From Hydnum rufescens UP504 (Eukaryota > Basidiomycota > Agaricomycetes > Cantharellales > Hydnaceae): a DNA stretch of 64,000 bases. The notes under the pieces were generated by a model. The model had not been told where the DNA came from. It was given only the letters and a program-made list of their open reading frames with translations, and ran no database searches. The stretch covers positions 183,424 to 247,423 of the forward strand of contig MU128983.1 in the NCBI GenBank assembly GCA_014904985.1, written 5' to 3'. Position 1 is the first letter of the stretch, and each line of letters starts with the position of its first letter. Below, in pieces: positions 47,594-58,069 of this stretch. The position numbers and the translations under genes are program-made.

Positions 47594-50185
47594 ATGCCGA
47601 GAAAGAAACCAGTGGCCCTGCCTGCCCAAGGACAACAAGTAAGTAAGAGAGGCTAGCAATCATTCAAGATACCTGTTTCTCATCCAAATCAGCTTGGTAA
47701 TTCAGACCGGGAAGCTGAGGTACATTTTTGAATATTTATTCGCACTGTGGATGACATGCGCCTACATAGGAAACATGCCAGGGGGAAAGCCTTGTATGGT
47801 ATTGCTTGTTAATCAAGCATGATTGAATGACTCACATCCTGCATAGTGTCCTTCTCATCAAGCAGCAACAAAGAATACTGCGGTTGCCACTTACTGTGCG
47901 AATGAAGAAGATCTGCTAGCAGACGAGCGCGAAGCCAGGGGCAAGTGTAAGCGTAAAGCTGGAAAGGTATTGGTTTTTTTATTCTCCTTTGGGTGTTGCT
48001 GCATAATTTACATTGGAAAACAGATGCTTGACAATGATAAGGAGCCTGTGATTCCGAAGAAGCCAAGGTGCGCTCCAGCAAGATCCAGGCTGAAAAATAA
48101 TACAACAGACGAAATAGTACATGACAAATGTTCCATTTTCTACCGTATCTAATGTACAACTATACTCAGAAGAATGCTACTCCCACGACCTCTGTCGAGG
48201 GATCAAACAAACAGGTATGGTGGCAAATTCTTAGATTCCACTCTACTGGGTTGCTTAAGTTATTTACCAGAATGCAGGCATTGATAGTGGGACTGTCAAG
48301 GGGGGTTTTGGCTCTCAAGACCCAGCCGAGGACTCCCCAATGAAAGATGGCGGGCCTATCGAACAACAGCATGAAGCAGCCAGGGACAAGCACAATGGTG
48401 TTGAAGGTGACTGTGATCCTGTCAAAGGTGACTGCAGTCCTGTCAAACGCGGTCCTGTTGAGCACGGTCCTGTTGACCATGGCCCTGTCAAACACGGTCC
48501 TGTCAAACACGGTCCTGTCGACCACGGTCCTGTCGACCACAGCCCTGTCAAACGCGGTCCTGTTGACCATGGTCCTGTTGAGCACAGTTCTGTTGAGCAC
48601 GGTCCTGTTGAGTGCGGTCCTGTCAAACGTGGTCCTGTCAAGCGCGGTTCTGTCAAGCACGGTCCTGTTGAGTGCGGTCCTGTTGAGTGCGGTCCTGTCG
48701 AACATGGTCCTGTCGAACGTGGTCCTGTCGAACGTGGTCCTGTCGAACATGGTCCTGTTGAATATGGTCCTGTTGAATGTGGTCCTGTTGAATGTGGTCA
48801 TGTCGAGGGCAGTCCTGTTGAACATGGTCCTGTTGAATGTGGTCCTGTCTTACATGGTCCTGTTGAGCGCAGTCCTGTTGAGGACCACCATGACCCTGTT
48901 GAAGATGATTGCAATCCCATCAAGGATGTCCTCAGTCCTGTTGAGGAGAACAAACATGATCCAGTTGTGGATATGCGCAAGTCATTCGGGCCCAACGAAT
49001 GTGAGGCAGAGCAGTGGTGGGCAATTGCGAATCCACTACCCCCCATGCTTACACGACATGATTCCATGCCAATCCCTCAAGTGCCTAATATGCCATATAC
49101 TACACACCCCCAGTTGGCACCCCCACCCCAACTTTCTTCAGATGACACCTTCAAAATCGACCACCTTCGATGTTCTCAACATCGTCCTTGATGATAATGA
49201 TGTTGAGATGTATTCTGTTGCCGGGGTATACCACAATGTTTTCGCAAGTGTCTTCAGACAGCGTTACTTCACAATACAGACTGCTATGATGTTGTATGAA
49301 GATCGTTCGAAGGTCCATGCCGTGTCCCTTGAACTGCATATACCTGGAAATCCATTGTCTATCCATTGAGCCACCAAGATGGATGGTTCATGCCTTTGGG
49401 GATGTGGCGTTTACGCCATATGGATTGCTGATGGCATTGAACAAGCTCTAATCAAACTGCCGAATGATGGGCCAATGTTGTTGTGGCTTGATGACCTTAT
49501 CAAGATGTCATTGTCCTTGTATACATTCTTTGGTGTAGAGGTATGTATTATTGGTTAGGTTTTCTAACAAAGCTAATTTCTGCTGCCACCCCAGGAACCT
49601 GCTCCATCTAATATGGAAATTCATTCCAAAACAGTCATGTCACCTCTCAAGCCCCCTGATCGTTGTCGTAAGCCTGCTCCCGTGCTGCGCTATACGGCAG
49701 CAAACATGAAACGTCAGCAAACACAGATGGGGACTAGACGTACTCTACCACCTATTGAGAGTGATGACGAAGTAGATACAGATGACCTTTACAATGGCCC
49801 TCCTGATGAGGATCCCTCTGACAGCGAGTCAGAGACTGCCCCCCCCTTCTTGGCCAAGATGAATGCTGCATCACAACCACGATCCATGCGACAGACTTGT
49901 CACCGGGTTCATCTCGAGCAGCAGCAAGCCGTGAGTGGTGCTGGAGGCAATGATCCTGATGTAAATGGCGACGATGAGCTCAGTGGCGATGCAAACGATC
50001 TTGACAAGGATGAAGATGGCAGAAGCAAGCTGGGATGCCAGTGCAATCTCAAACTTGCTGAGAAAGCTGAAATCTGTCGCTTTCTGGATGATGCCAACTC
50101 TATTGCCGAGCGAATGGCATCATGGTTTGGTGTCCCGGTCAATTCTATCTGGAAGGAGGCTGGTTTTCTCTCAAAATGGTCATGA
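47594..50185 (+). CDS. Unrecognised cargo gene of the KDZ element with GPVEH pentapeptide repeats
   Basis: A small first exon MPRKKPVALPAQGQQ ends at a good donor (GTAAGT, 47639). Later exons carry basic blocks (REARGKCKRKAGK, VIPKKPRCAPARSRLK) and lead into MKDGGPIEQQHEAARDKHNG. About 30 repeats of GPVEH/GPVKH/GPVDH follow (48420-48890), then ECEAEQWWAIANPLPPMLTR. After about 49190 the frame shifts (an intron or indel) to YSVAGVYHNVFASVFRQRYF, LLWLDDLIKMSLSLYTFFGV, an acidic stretch and CNLKLAEKAEICRFLDDANS with IAERMASWFGVPVNSIWKEA, which looks like a helix-turn-helix. Basic N-terminus and HTH suggest a DNA-binding role in transposition or regulation (inference). No family recognised. Confidence 0.45.
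48420..48890. repeat. 15-bp coding minisatellite (GPVEH)
   Basis: About 30 tandem units of GGTCCTGTTGAGCAC type, with alternates GTCAAACAC, GTCGACCAC, GTTGAATGT. Because the unit is a multiple of three, several frames on both strands stay open, which creates long false ORFs. Confidence 0.92.
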
Positions 50186-50423
50186 GCACCATCTGCGTGG
50201 GATGGATTCCAGCAATATCATCGGGATACGGTGTGGAAGATAAAAACATCCAGTATCAGAAAATGCGAATATCCATTGATCCCAGCCATTGGAATGATCA
50301 TGTGACCTATTATGAAATCAATTATGGCTATGCGCAGAAATTGAATTCGTTCTATAACTCCGTCAGTTTTGATCGGAGAGGTACGCCCATATAACTCTCG
50401 GAAAGCCACGATTCATACCTTTC

Positions 50424-50790
50424 GAATGGTACCAAACACAAGTCGAACGGACCAGAAATGCACTCTCCAGACCAATATTACTGTCAAAATCCGGGATTTT
50501 CAGTAAAAAACGAATTTCTCCGTCAGTTCGCATCCAATCCTCTCGGAACAACCGCGCCTGGAAAGATATAAAAAATCCGCATCCAACGGTACTGAGCACG
50601 CGAAGAACAGATCAAAACTGAACTCTACAGAACAATATTACTATCAGAATCAACACCCATCAGTAAAAAACGAATTTCTCTGTCAGTTTACACTGGATCT
50701 GCTCGAAACCACCGCGCCCAGAAAGCTGTTAAAAATACGCATCGAATGATACCAAGAACGTCTATTACGGATGGAAACTGTTGTTTCTGC
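50424..50790 (+). repeat. Two ~180-bp direct tandem repeats
   Basis: CAATATTACTGTCAAAATCC at about 50473 and CAATATTACTATCAGAATCA at about 50633 each begin a unit that continues with CAGTAAAAAACGAATTTCTC, then AACC(G)CGCC...GAAAG and ends AATGATACC/CAACGGTAC. A partial third copy lies just upstream (GTCAGTTTTGATCGGAGAGG to about 50430). There is no coding function. Confidence 0.7.
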
Positions 50791-50984
50791 ATCAAATCCC
50801 ATCCCATGCACTTGTCCCCATTATCAACCAGCAACAAAAACATCTTAACCACTGGACTACAAACAAATTAATCTCCAAGAACTCGGAAATATCCTTTGAT
50901 TTCATCTCCCATTGCCACAAATAACTTCTAGAACCTCACAGATAAGAAAGATAACACTCCCTTGACTACCCTTTTGTTCTGTTT

Positions 50985-51195
50985 ATGAATGACTCGCCCT
51001 CCTTGCAACCACTTTATGAAAGATAACACCTTCTTAGCAACCCTTTTGTTCTGTTTATGAATGACTCACCTATCTTGCAACCACTTTATGAATGACTCAC
51101 CTTCCTTGACAACCCTATTGTTCTCACATATGACTCACCTAGGAGTGAGTCATATTCTTTAAACACAGCCACCTTCAGAAAGGTATAAAAGCTGG
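50985..51195 (+). promoter_or_regulatory. Repeated TGACTC(A) sites, hairpin and TATA-like box upstream of the second cargo gene
   Basis: GAATGACTC(G/A)CC occurs at about 50988, 51060 and 51091, and TATGACTCACC at 51130 within a perfect 11-bp-stem hairpin (51128-51155, loop CTAGGA). A TATAAAA follows at 51184. TGACTCA is the consensus of Gcn4/AP-1 bZIP factors, so a promoter under such control is an inference. The stretch may also be an LTR remnant. Confidence 0.5.
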
Positions 51196-51828
51196 TAGAT
51201 TTTCCTGTATCCCCCCATCATCTTCTCACTACTGGAATATACTACTGTCTACAAATCTGCTTGCATCTTAAGAGAGTACTGATCTAAAGCCATCTGGAGC
51301 TAAGTCATATACAAGGTTGTTAAGACTAAGTCACTGGAAGCCCTCTACACGAAATACTGAGCCAAGGATAGTTGCAGGACCTAAGGTTAGAGTTGCTGGA
51401 CATCCAAGGAAAGGTGAGTAAAAACAAAGTTAAGTCAGAAGAAGAAAGAAACACATTGACATACTAAATCAAGCTTAAACTAGTCTAGAGTCCTCTTTAG
51501 AATCCGCATTTTGACCAGGAGGACACAAATAGGTACCCACAAATAGCAGTAAACAGTTCAATACAACACGTATAAGCCTTTCACAAGCATCCCACGATAT
51601 ATCATTGACTATAGCTAGTCCATACCACAATCTTATCCTCCACTGAATACCATACCTAACTTGTTAGAGAGTGATCAACCATCAGAGCGAACCAGCCCAT
51701 TGAATAAAAACAGAAATACAGTCTCCCATCTACACACTGGCTGAACCAGAGTTTGATTTGACAGTCATCGGAGCTCCCAATCCTTCTTCTATAACGGGTG
51801 TCCTTGTGATGGGAATGGGTGAGCTATT

Positions 51829-53440
51829 GTGCTTTTTGAGACCCAATGCACTGGATTAAACCAGAATATCACAGATACCCCGATTGGTTGGTCACTGACC
51901 CATGATGTTGTGAAGCCTGCCTATGATGCCAAGAGGGCCTCCCTCTTGGGAGACAACCTTGTCCAGTTTGAGACCGAGATGATCCAGTACTATAATGACC
52001 ACGTCACCACCAAGGAACAAGGAGCTGCGGAGAATGGTGATCACACCAAAATCATGGCTAAGACCAGTGAGGAACTAGGGCGAAGGGTTTGTACTGATCC
52101 TATGATGCGCCCTTCATACTAATTCAAGTATTACTATTACATTAGGCCTTTTTCCTGGAGAAATGTGGCATTATCCTCTCAGGGTATCTAGTTACAGCAG
52201 ATGCTGTGGATGGCCACACCATTTTGCAGAACTCGTTCTTTGGAACACCTCATATTATTGAAGTGCTTGGAAAAGAACACGGAAATATTGCAAATCATCT
52301 TGCAGACATAGTCCATACTCTGTAGTATGTGCATTCTTCACAGTGTATGCGCATTCACTGGCTAACTTTGGATTGTGCGATAGCACGCACAACAAGGAAA
52401 AGGTGAAGACCAGGAATGTCAATGCGGACTGGTCTGTAGAGGCTCGTGACAGACTCCGAGGCAGTGATGCGACCTCTCGCGATTGTGCCAAGTGACATTT
52501 CTCTGCATTTTTCAGGACTTGTCGTACGTTGGTTCAGTTATCTATCAAGCATGCTTAACTGACATTGTTGGCTCATAGTTCCCCCAAACTACATTTTGGA
52601 AAAGCAGCTATATGTTGGACTGGGTCCTGCATTGTTTAGCCATCGCCAGCAGCTTTGTGGCTGGGCTTCGTTCATGCCCTTCCCAGCATCACCGGATGTT
52701 GGATATAGTCAACTTGGCACTGTAGGAATTCAGAAATTAATTGATTTTATATGGACAGAATGGAACAGGGTTGGGTTGGTTCTTGAATCTTGGTCCATTG
52801 GTGTGTATTACGGCAGTACATAGAATCAACTCAACTCTAAAACTTGTGTTCAGTGGAATTAGCAATCACGGATGAAGCCAAAATGGGACAAATTGCCCTA
52901 ATTTTGGACACCGAGGGCAATCCAGTGCTGAAGGTCGCGAACTTGCCAAAATGGTCGAAAAAATACAGATCGAATTGTGACCTTGATCGAGTGGCACTGT
53001 CTCAGACAAGCAGTGGAGAGCAACGGAAAAAAAAGATAATACGGAAGTTAACTAGGCTTGATTTGGAAAGGATCCCGCCATGGACTAGTCAACAACCCAA
53101 TGCCACATCGAGAGTTCAGCCTCTTGCTCTGGCCCTAACTTCTTCCACTACTTCATCTCATACACTACCTCAGTCACCTCGTCATGTACCCTCTTGTGCT
53201 CCCTTTCCTGCACCCTCTCATGCAATCTCTCGTGCTCCCTCTCATGCTCCCTTTCTTGCACCCTCTCATGCAATCTCTCGTGCTCCCTCTCGTGCTCCCT
53301 CTTGCAAACCCTCTTGCAAACCCTCTCACAAACCCTCTCACAAACCCTCTCACGCACCCTCTCATGCGCCCTCTCAAACACCCATCCTGTCTTTCATTCA
53401 TTCTACTGATGATAGTGGTGGTGTTCGATCTGAGATTTGA
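51829..53440 (+). CDS. Unrecognised cargo gene of the KDZ element, multi-exon
   Basis: Blocks in the same sense: TPIGWSLTHDVVKPAYDAKR, FETEMIQYYNDHVTTKEQGA, KTSEELGRR (donor about 52083), then FLEKCGIILSGYLVTADAVD, FFGTPHIIEVLGKEHGNIAN, later VGLGPALFSHRQQLCGWASF, GTVGIQKLIDFIWTEWNRVG and VELAITDEAKMGQIALILDT, NLPKWSKKYRSNCDLDRVAL, ending in a PSHA-repeat tail. Exon borders are only partly clear. No catalytic motif or known domain is recognised. It may be the 3' continuation of the gene at 47594-50185, interrupted by the repeats at 50424-51420, or a separate gene driven by the TATA-like box at 51184. Confidence 0.45.
53195..53385. repeat. 12-bp coding minisatellite (PSHA)
   Basis: Tandem 12-base units CCCTCTCATGCA and variants (CCCTCTCGTGCT, CCCTCTTGCAAA, CCCTCTCACAAA). 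In the gene frame they encode P-S-H-A, P-S-R-A, P-S-C-K and P-S-H-K. Confidence 0.85.
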
Positions 53441-53574
53441 GATCTGTCAAGTGCCGATGGATGGGATGTCCAATCTACATTCCCCTCAGCTGATGACAAC
53501 TTCAATATCCCTGATACTGACTACGACACTTCAGGGGGTGGCATATATTCGGGAATTGAGTGTGACTTTGAAGA

Positions 53575-54424
53575 TATGTCTACCCCACACCCGCATGAGT
53601 CTGCTCACTACACAGATGAGCCTGTTCACTACCGGAATGAGCCCATTCGCCGGAATGAGCCTGTTTGCTACCAGGAGGATCCTAGCTGCCCAAATGAACC
53701 CATTCACCACGCAAATGGACTCCTTCATCACCCAAATGGACCGATTCATCGCCTGAATGAACCCATTCGGCATGCAAATGAATCTGTTCACCACATGAGA
53801 TTGCCTGTCTGCAACGCAAATGAATCCATTCGTCACCTGAATGAGTCCATTCACCACCAGAATGAGTCCACTCATCACCCAAATGAGCCCATTTCCCACT
53901 GGAATGAGCCTGTTCGTCGCCGGAATGAGCCCATCTACCCTAACAGGTCTGTTCACTACTCTAACGAGTCCATTCATTACCCCAATCAGTCCAGTCACCA
54001 CCCTAATGAGTCTGTTCACCCCCCTACTGGGTCTGGCCACCACCCTAATGAGTCTGTTCGCTACCCTACTGGGTCTGGCCACCACCCTAATGAGACTGTT
54101 CACTACCCTAATGGGTCTGGCCACTCTAATGAGTCCGTTCAGTACCCTAATGGGTCTGGCCACTCTAATGAGTCCATTCAGTACCCTAATGGGTCTGGCC
54201 ACTCTAATGAGTCTGTTCACTACCCTACTGGGTCTGGCCACCACCCTAACGAGTCTGTTCGCTACCCTAATGGGTCTGGCCACCACCCTAATGAGTCTGT
54301 TCACTACCCTAATGGGTCTGGCCACCACCCTAATGAGTCCGTTTGGTACCCTAATGGGTCTGGCCACTCTAATGAGTCTGTTCGCTACCCTAATGAGCCT
54401 GCCAGAGGTCAGCACTGGGGTTAA
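53575..54424 (+). CDS. Repeat-rich cargo ORF with 14-residue repeats
   Basis: The plus frame reads MSTPHPHESAHYTDEPVHYR, then diverged 8-residue units (NEPIHHA, NGLLHHP), then regular 14-residue units NESVHYPNGSGHHP or shorter NESVQYPNGSGHS to a stop at 54424. It probably is the last exon of the upstream cargo gene rather than its own gene, because it lies directly downstream in the same sense and only ~130 bp inside the right inverted repeat. His/Asn/Ser-rich low complexity gives no functional hint. Confidence 0.4.
53950..54405. repeat. 42-bp coding minisatellite
   Basis: Units of CACCACCCTAATGAGTCTGT followed by TCGCTACCCTAATGGGTCTG GC, with 39-base variants in the middle (54115-54205). 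About ten copies. The minus strand also stays open through them (53531-54505), which is a by-product of unit length. Confidence 0.88.
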
Positions 54425-54555
54425 AGAGATAGAATAGGATAGGATAGGATTGCGATAATAAAGATGTTTTGAGCAATTACTATGAGCACTAGAGTGAATT
54501 TTCAAGAGTGTGGACTTAGAGATTCAGACTTTGATTCAATGTCATTGTCTCTGTG

Positions 54556-54820
54556 TAGCTACATCTATATGTGGCAATATCCACTGTTGCTACACTACAA
54601 TAGTGGGCTAGTGTGGTAGGTCCCCTAATATTGGGCTATACAAATGTAGCAACACTATCCTAGAGCTCCCGGGGGCGGAGCCCCCGGACCCCCAATGTAG
54701 CTACACAGAATAGGAAGTGGAACACCACCATACTACCTATTCAAAAACCCCTCATGAGGGCCTCCCCCACCCCACCAAATAAGGGCCTCATGAGGTCCTC
54801 AGGACGGGGTGACTGAGGTG
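54556..54820 (-). repeat. Right terminal inverted repeat of the KDZ element
   Basis: Reverse complement of 36602-36890 apart from a few substitutions and one ~23-bp gap. The GC-rich CCGGGGGCGGAGCCCCCGG at about 54668 is a perfect hairpin in this copy and degenerate in the left copy. Confidence 0.92.
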
Positions 54821-54828
54821 TTTGGGAT
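54821..54828. repeat. 8-bp target site duplication, right copy (TTTGGGAT)
   Basis: Identical to 36594-36601. The RING-gene sequence resumes immediately (AGTCGAGCTTGAATC). Confidence 0.93.
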
Positions 54829-55774
54829 AGTCGAGCTTGAATCTATGAAGCAAGAAGAGGAAGAGGACGACAAAGTATTTCTCCAACTCTCTTGATCTAC
54901 TCTTGGCGCCTTCGGTCAAGATAGTCAAAACGACACCACTCCTAGGGCACTGGGTGTAACGGTATGTCCCCTTCTTATCTATCGCTAAGTAATCAACAAA
55001 CTCAAAAAAAAATCATGGCCATGCAAATAGACGTTCTTGATGACGCTAGTTGCCACACTGACTTCTCTCCTCACTCGCCTCAAATACTCGGCCAACCTTA
55101 CGAAATTCACCCAGGAGATAACATCATCCCTCAGCGACGTGACAAACAAGGTCGGACACATGATAAGGCTAGACAATGGTATTGGTCGTGCGACAAGGGA
55201 GTGCGACGCGAAGAGATATCAGCACATTGTGGCAAGCGAACGAGAGTTCAATCGGTAGGCTTCTAATCTTTCTCGGGTCTGAGAACATCGAAATTGGATG
55301 GGCTTCCCGCCCTCTAATTGGAGAAGGGAGACAGTTGCTGATGATCCTTCGTCTCCAGACACAGAATGTATAAGAACGTGAAAGAGGACTATTGGACGAA
55401 GCAGCTGGAGTTCGCTCAGGAACGAGAGGTAAACTCGATACAGATCACACGGTTGGATGGTGTTGTGGGCTACTGCCTCGGTTTCCCCTCTTTAAAAAAT
55501 CAAACTAATGAGGCTGTAGGTCAATGCGATGAGGAGCAGGGCAGACAAGTATGAAGCCAAGGTGAGACTGTTTCTATTTTTTAATCGCACATCGTGTATT
55601 CCGACTTAAGAAGCTGTCTTTCTGTAGTTTATCGCCCTAGGAGGTGAAAGTGACCCCAATGAGGAGTCGGGATCCTGCATTGGGGGGAATATAAACAACG
55701 ACGTAACGGAATCGATGCCCGGCGCGTTTCCAGGGGTTGGCGGACCACCACCACGGAAGCGTGTGCGCGAGTGA
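54829..55774 (+). pseudogene. RING/coiled-coil gene copy 2, 3' fragment
   Basis: It starts in the acidic stretch (ELESMKQEEEEDDKVFL) and continues through the exons LTKFTQEITSSLSDVTNKVG with DAKRYQHIVASEREFNR, YKNVKEDYWTKQLEFAQERE, RADKYEAKF and FIALGGESDPNEE to PPPRKRVRE at the stop. The exons and GT-AG introns here are cleaner than in copy 1: CAG and CGA are retained where copy 1 has TAG and TGA. The acidic exon has a new TGA (FLQLS-stop), and the gene is cut by the transposon. Confidence 0.7.
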
Positions 55775-56400
55775 GGCCCTCCCGTGAAGCTATAGGTGGG
55801 AAGTAGACCGTGCCGTTATGGTTTCCGGGGTCACTTACCCTCAAAATATCATTCAACATCGGCTCGATACATACGCCGACATGCACTGAGACTCGGCCAG
55901 AGACTCGATGCAAAAAATCTACTCAGATGTCCAAGGAACTTGACGGCACAAACGGGGTGTGTAGGCACGATGATGATCTCTCTAGGCTCACTGAATCCCT
56001 CACGCATCGGCCAAGGGGTGATAGGGATTCGAGAATTTCGTCCTCTACCATGGAATACAATGACTTCGTCACGCCGTTTTGTACTTTCGTGACCACCCCC
56101 GGGGCTTGTTCCAGGATCCCCCGCTTCCTACACTGGAGAGCTCGGCATCTGCTGCGGCGGGGACAGACACCTTGTTATCATGCTCGGCGAGGACGGTTTT
56201 AACCAAAAGGAGCTTTGGGTCTGGCATCGGTAGTGCCTTAAGAGCAATTGTAGGTTTCGAAAACAAATGTCATTTCTCCCAATCCTCCGCTAAGGTAGAT
56301 CCAGCCTTGTCATATCTGGCACCCCCCATTCGCGTCGGGAGAGGGAGGAATACGTATCGAGTGCAGTTTCCGGTAGTATCTGAAAAAAGAGCTATTAAGA
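55775..56400 (-). other. Unrecognised minus-strand coding-like piece, copy in unit 2
   Basis: Matches 27668-28310. The block MFSKPTIALKALPMPDPKLL and VKTVLAEHDNKVSVPAAADA is conserved, but a deletion near 56120 shifts the rest. Family unknown. Confidence 0.3.
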
Positions 56401-56683
56401 CTTGGAAGAGGTAAATTTGAGCTATAAAGAAGACAGGTGTTTACGTAAACATTGCAGCTGGGGCGTAGGGTGCCTAATTGCTTACAGTCACTATCGCATC
56501 AAACGATTGTTACCTGCTTCACAATGATGTACCCGAACCCGTCTGCCCCGCTGAACTTCCTCATTGTATTCCCCCCAATTCCCGCTTGCATCCCTTTACT
56601 GCCACCACGTATTTAGGTACAATAAACCGCTCTCGGCGCCTTCCGCGCCTTCGCGGTGAGATTCTCTCTCTCAAGTGATTGCC

Positions 56684-58069
56684 ATGGCGGTAATGTGAGT
56701 TGGGGAACTAGCTTGTAAGCGAGACTCGTATCTCAAAGTCCTCGATATTCGATATTGTGGTGGTATCTTGCGTGTCGGCGACTGCTTCGGTGCCGAATCG
56801 AACACTTAACTGAATTGTCCAAGAAAGGATCCTCGAAGCAACTGAAAATGGGGCTTCCGAAAAGAAGTGGCTTGCATGGGAGAATCCATCCTCTCGTACC
56901 GCCAAGCCGTTGTGGGAGATCGAGTTTGAAGATACCGTCCTCTTTCCTGAAGGTGCATCTCCGCTATTCTCGTGATTTGTGCATCCTTTCTGAGGCATAA
57001 AATATATTGGGTGCTAAGAATAAGGGGTGGCCAACCAACAGACCATGGTATGCTCACATCTCCGACAATAGATTCGACACTGCAAATCCGTATCACGTAT
57101 AAATCAGCATAGCCTGCGCGTTGCGCATTTCTCGCCCGTCCCTCTAGATGCGGGCACACCCGTCACGCAGCACGTCGATTTCGACAGATGGATGGACCAC
57201 ATGCAGCAGCACACTGGACAATACCTGCTCTCCGCAATCATGGACACGTATGAGGGACTAGAGACCCTTGCTGGAGCATGGGCACATCCATCAGCATCAC
57301 GGACGAGGACGTTGCGCCGAATATGAACTTTGTCAAGGTTGGGCGCAAGCCGACTGATGAAGAGGTAGATGAGATCCAGAGGAGGTGCAATGAAGTGATA
57401 CCGCGAAACGTCCGCATCACTGTGGACACACCGGAAGATGCCAAAACTGATTCGTTTCCTTCCGATTACGATGCCGAGAAAGGAGTGGTGCGAGTCATCA
57501 AAATAGAGGGTATAGATGAGAACACGTATCCCCTCCTTTGACACTAACAACTGCCCAAAAATGACACCAATGTCCATTCAGATGCAGCACACATCTCTCG
57601 CAAACGCCGTACATATCCCTCTTGTTATTACACCATATGTAACCCATCCGAGGCACCAACACGCGCCTCTACTTCGCAGCCGGTGCCCGCGCCGTTCGCC
57701 CCTCCACGCTCACCACACACACCCTGCGGTCCATCTCCAGCCTCCTCTCCACCAACCCTGCACACCCGAGTGAAGTGATCCAACGCGTGGATAAACTGAA
57801 CGGCCAAGTGCGCGATATGGGGCGCGCGGGGCGGAAGCTCGAGAACGAGATCGCCGGATACGAGGCTGCGCGGGTCATTGGCGAGCTTGATGGGGGTCTG
57901 CGCGCGGCGTTTGTTTTACCGTGTGTGCGAGACTGGGGCGGATTTCATCGTGGCCGTGACGGGTGCGTTGAAAGATGGTGGGTTCGATGGGCATGAGGGA
58001 GTCGTTGTTATACTTGTTGCCGTGGTAGGGGGCCCCGTTGTGATTAGAACGAGGTGGAAAGGGTGGTAG
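56684..58069 (+). pseudogene. Alanyl-tRNA editing (AlaX-like) gene, copy B, full length but inactivated
   Basis: The ATG is followed within five codons by TGA (MAVM-stop-VGELACKRDSYLK), where copy A has CGA. The main exon has IDEIQRRCNEVIPRNVRITV as in copy A, but the metal-binding HTGQH reads HTGQY (about 57215), so one zinc ligand is lost. The CCGTH motif of copy A is reduced to C-S-T-H, followed by a TAA (HHM-stop-PIRGTNTRL). The C-terminal domain absent from copy A is present: NTRLYFAAGARAVRPSTL, SEVIQRVDKLNGQVRDMG, GRKLENEIAGYEAARVIG and, after a frame change near 57915, ETGADFIVAVTGALKDGGFD. Together the copies show the ancestral gene was a complete AlaX-type editing protein. Confidence 0.78.

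Larger units (their letters stand above)
36602..54820. mobile_element. 18.2-kb KDZ (Kyakuja-Dileera-Zisupton) DNA transposon with nested elements
   Basis: The element starts CACCTCAGTCACC and ends GGTGACTGAGGTG, has ~265-290 bp terminal inverted repeats and an exact 8-bp target duplication. It carries a KDZ transposase on the minus strand (37088-41641), a divergent plus-strand coiled-coil gene, an LTR-like fragment, a small membrane protein, a nested pogo element, and a right-hand plus-strand cargo block (47594-54424). Eight-base duplications are, to my memory, what Zisupton-type elements make. The insertion splits the RING gene of unit 2. The two inverted repeats differ by only a few bases plus one ~23-bp insertion, so the element is young or its ends were recently homogenised. 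Confidence 0.92.

Noticed and set aside
48347..49369. 340-codon plus-strand frame rich in VLLSTVLL-type repeats, and a 219-codon minus frame (48166-48825)
   Set aside because: Both are shadow frames of the GPVEH repeat; only the GPVEH frame connects with spliced upstream exons.
53531..54505. 324-codon minus-strand frame through the 42-bp repeats
   Set aside because: It stays open only because the repeat unit is a multiple of three. The plus frame continues the upstream cargo gene and no start context supports the minus frame.
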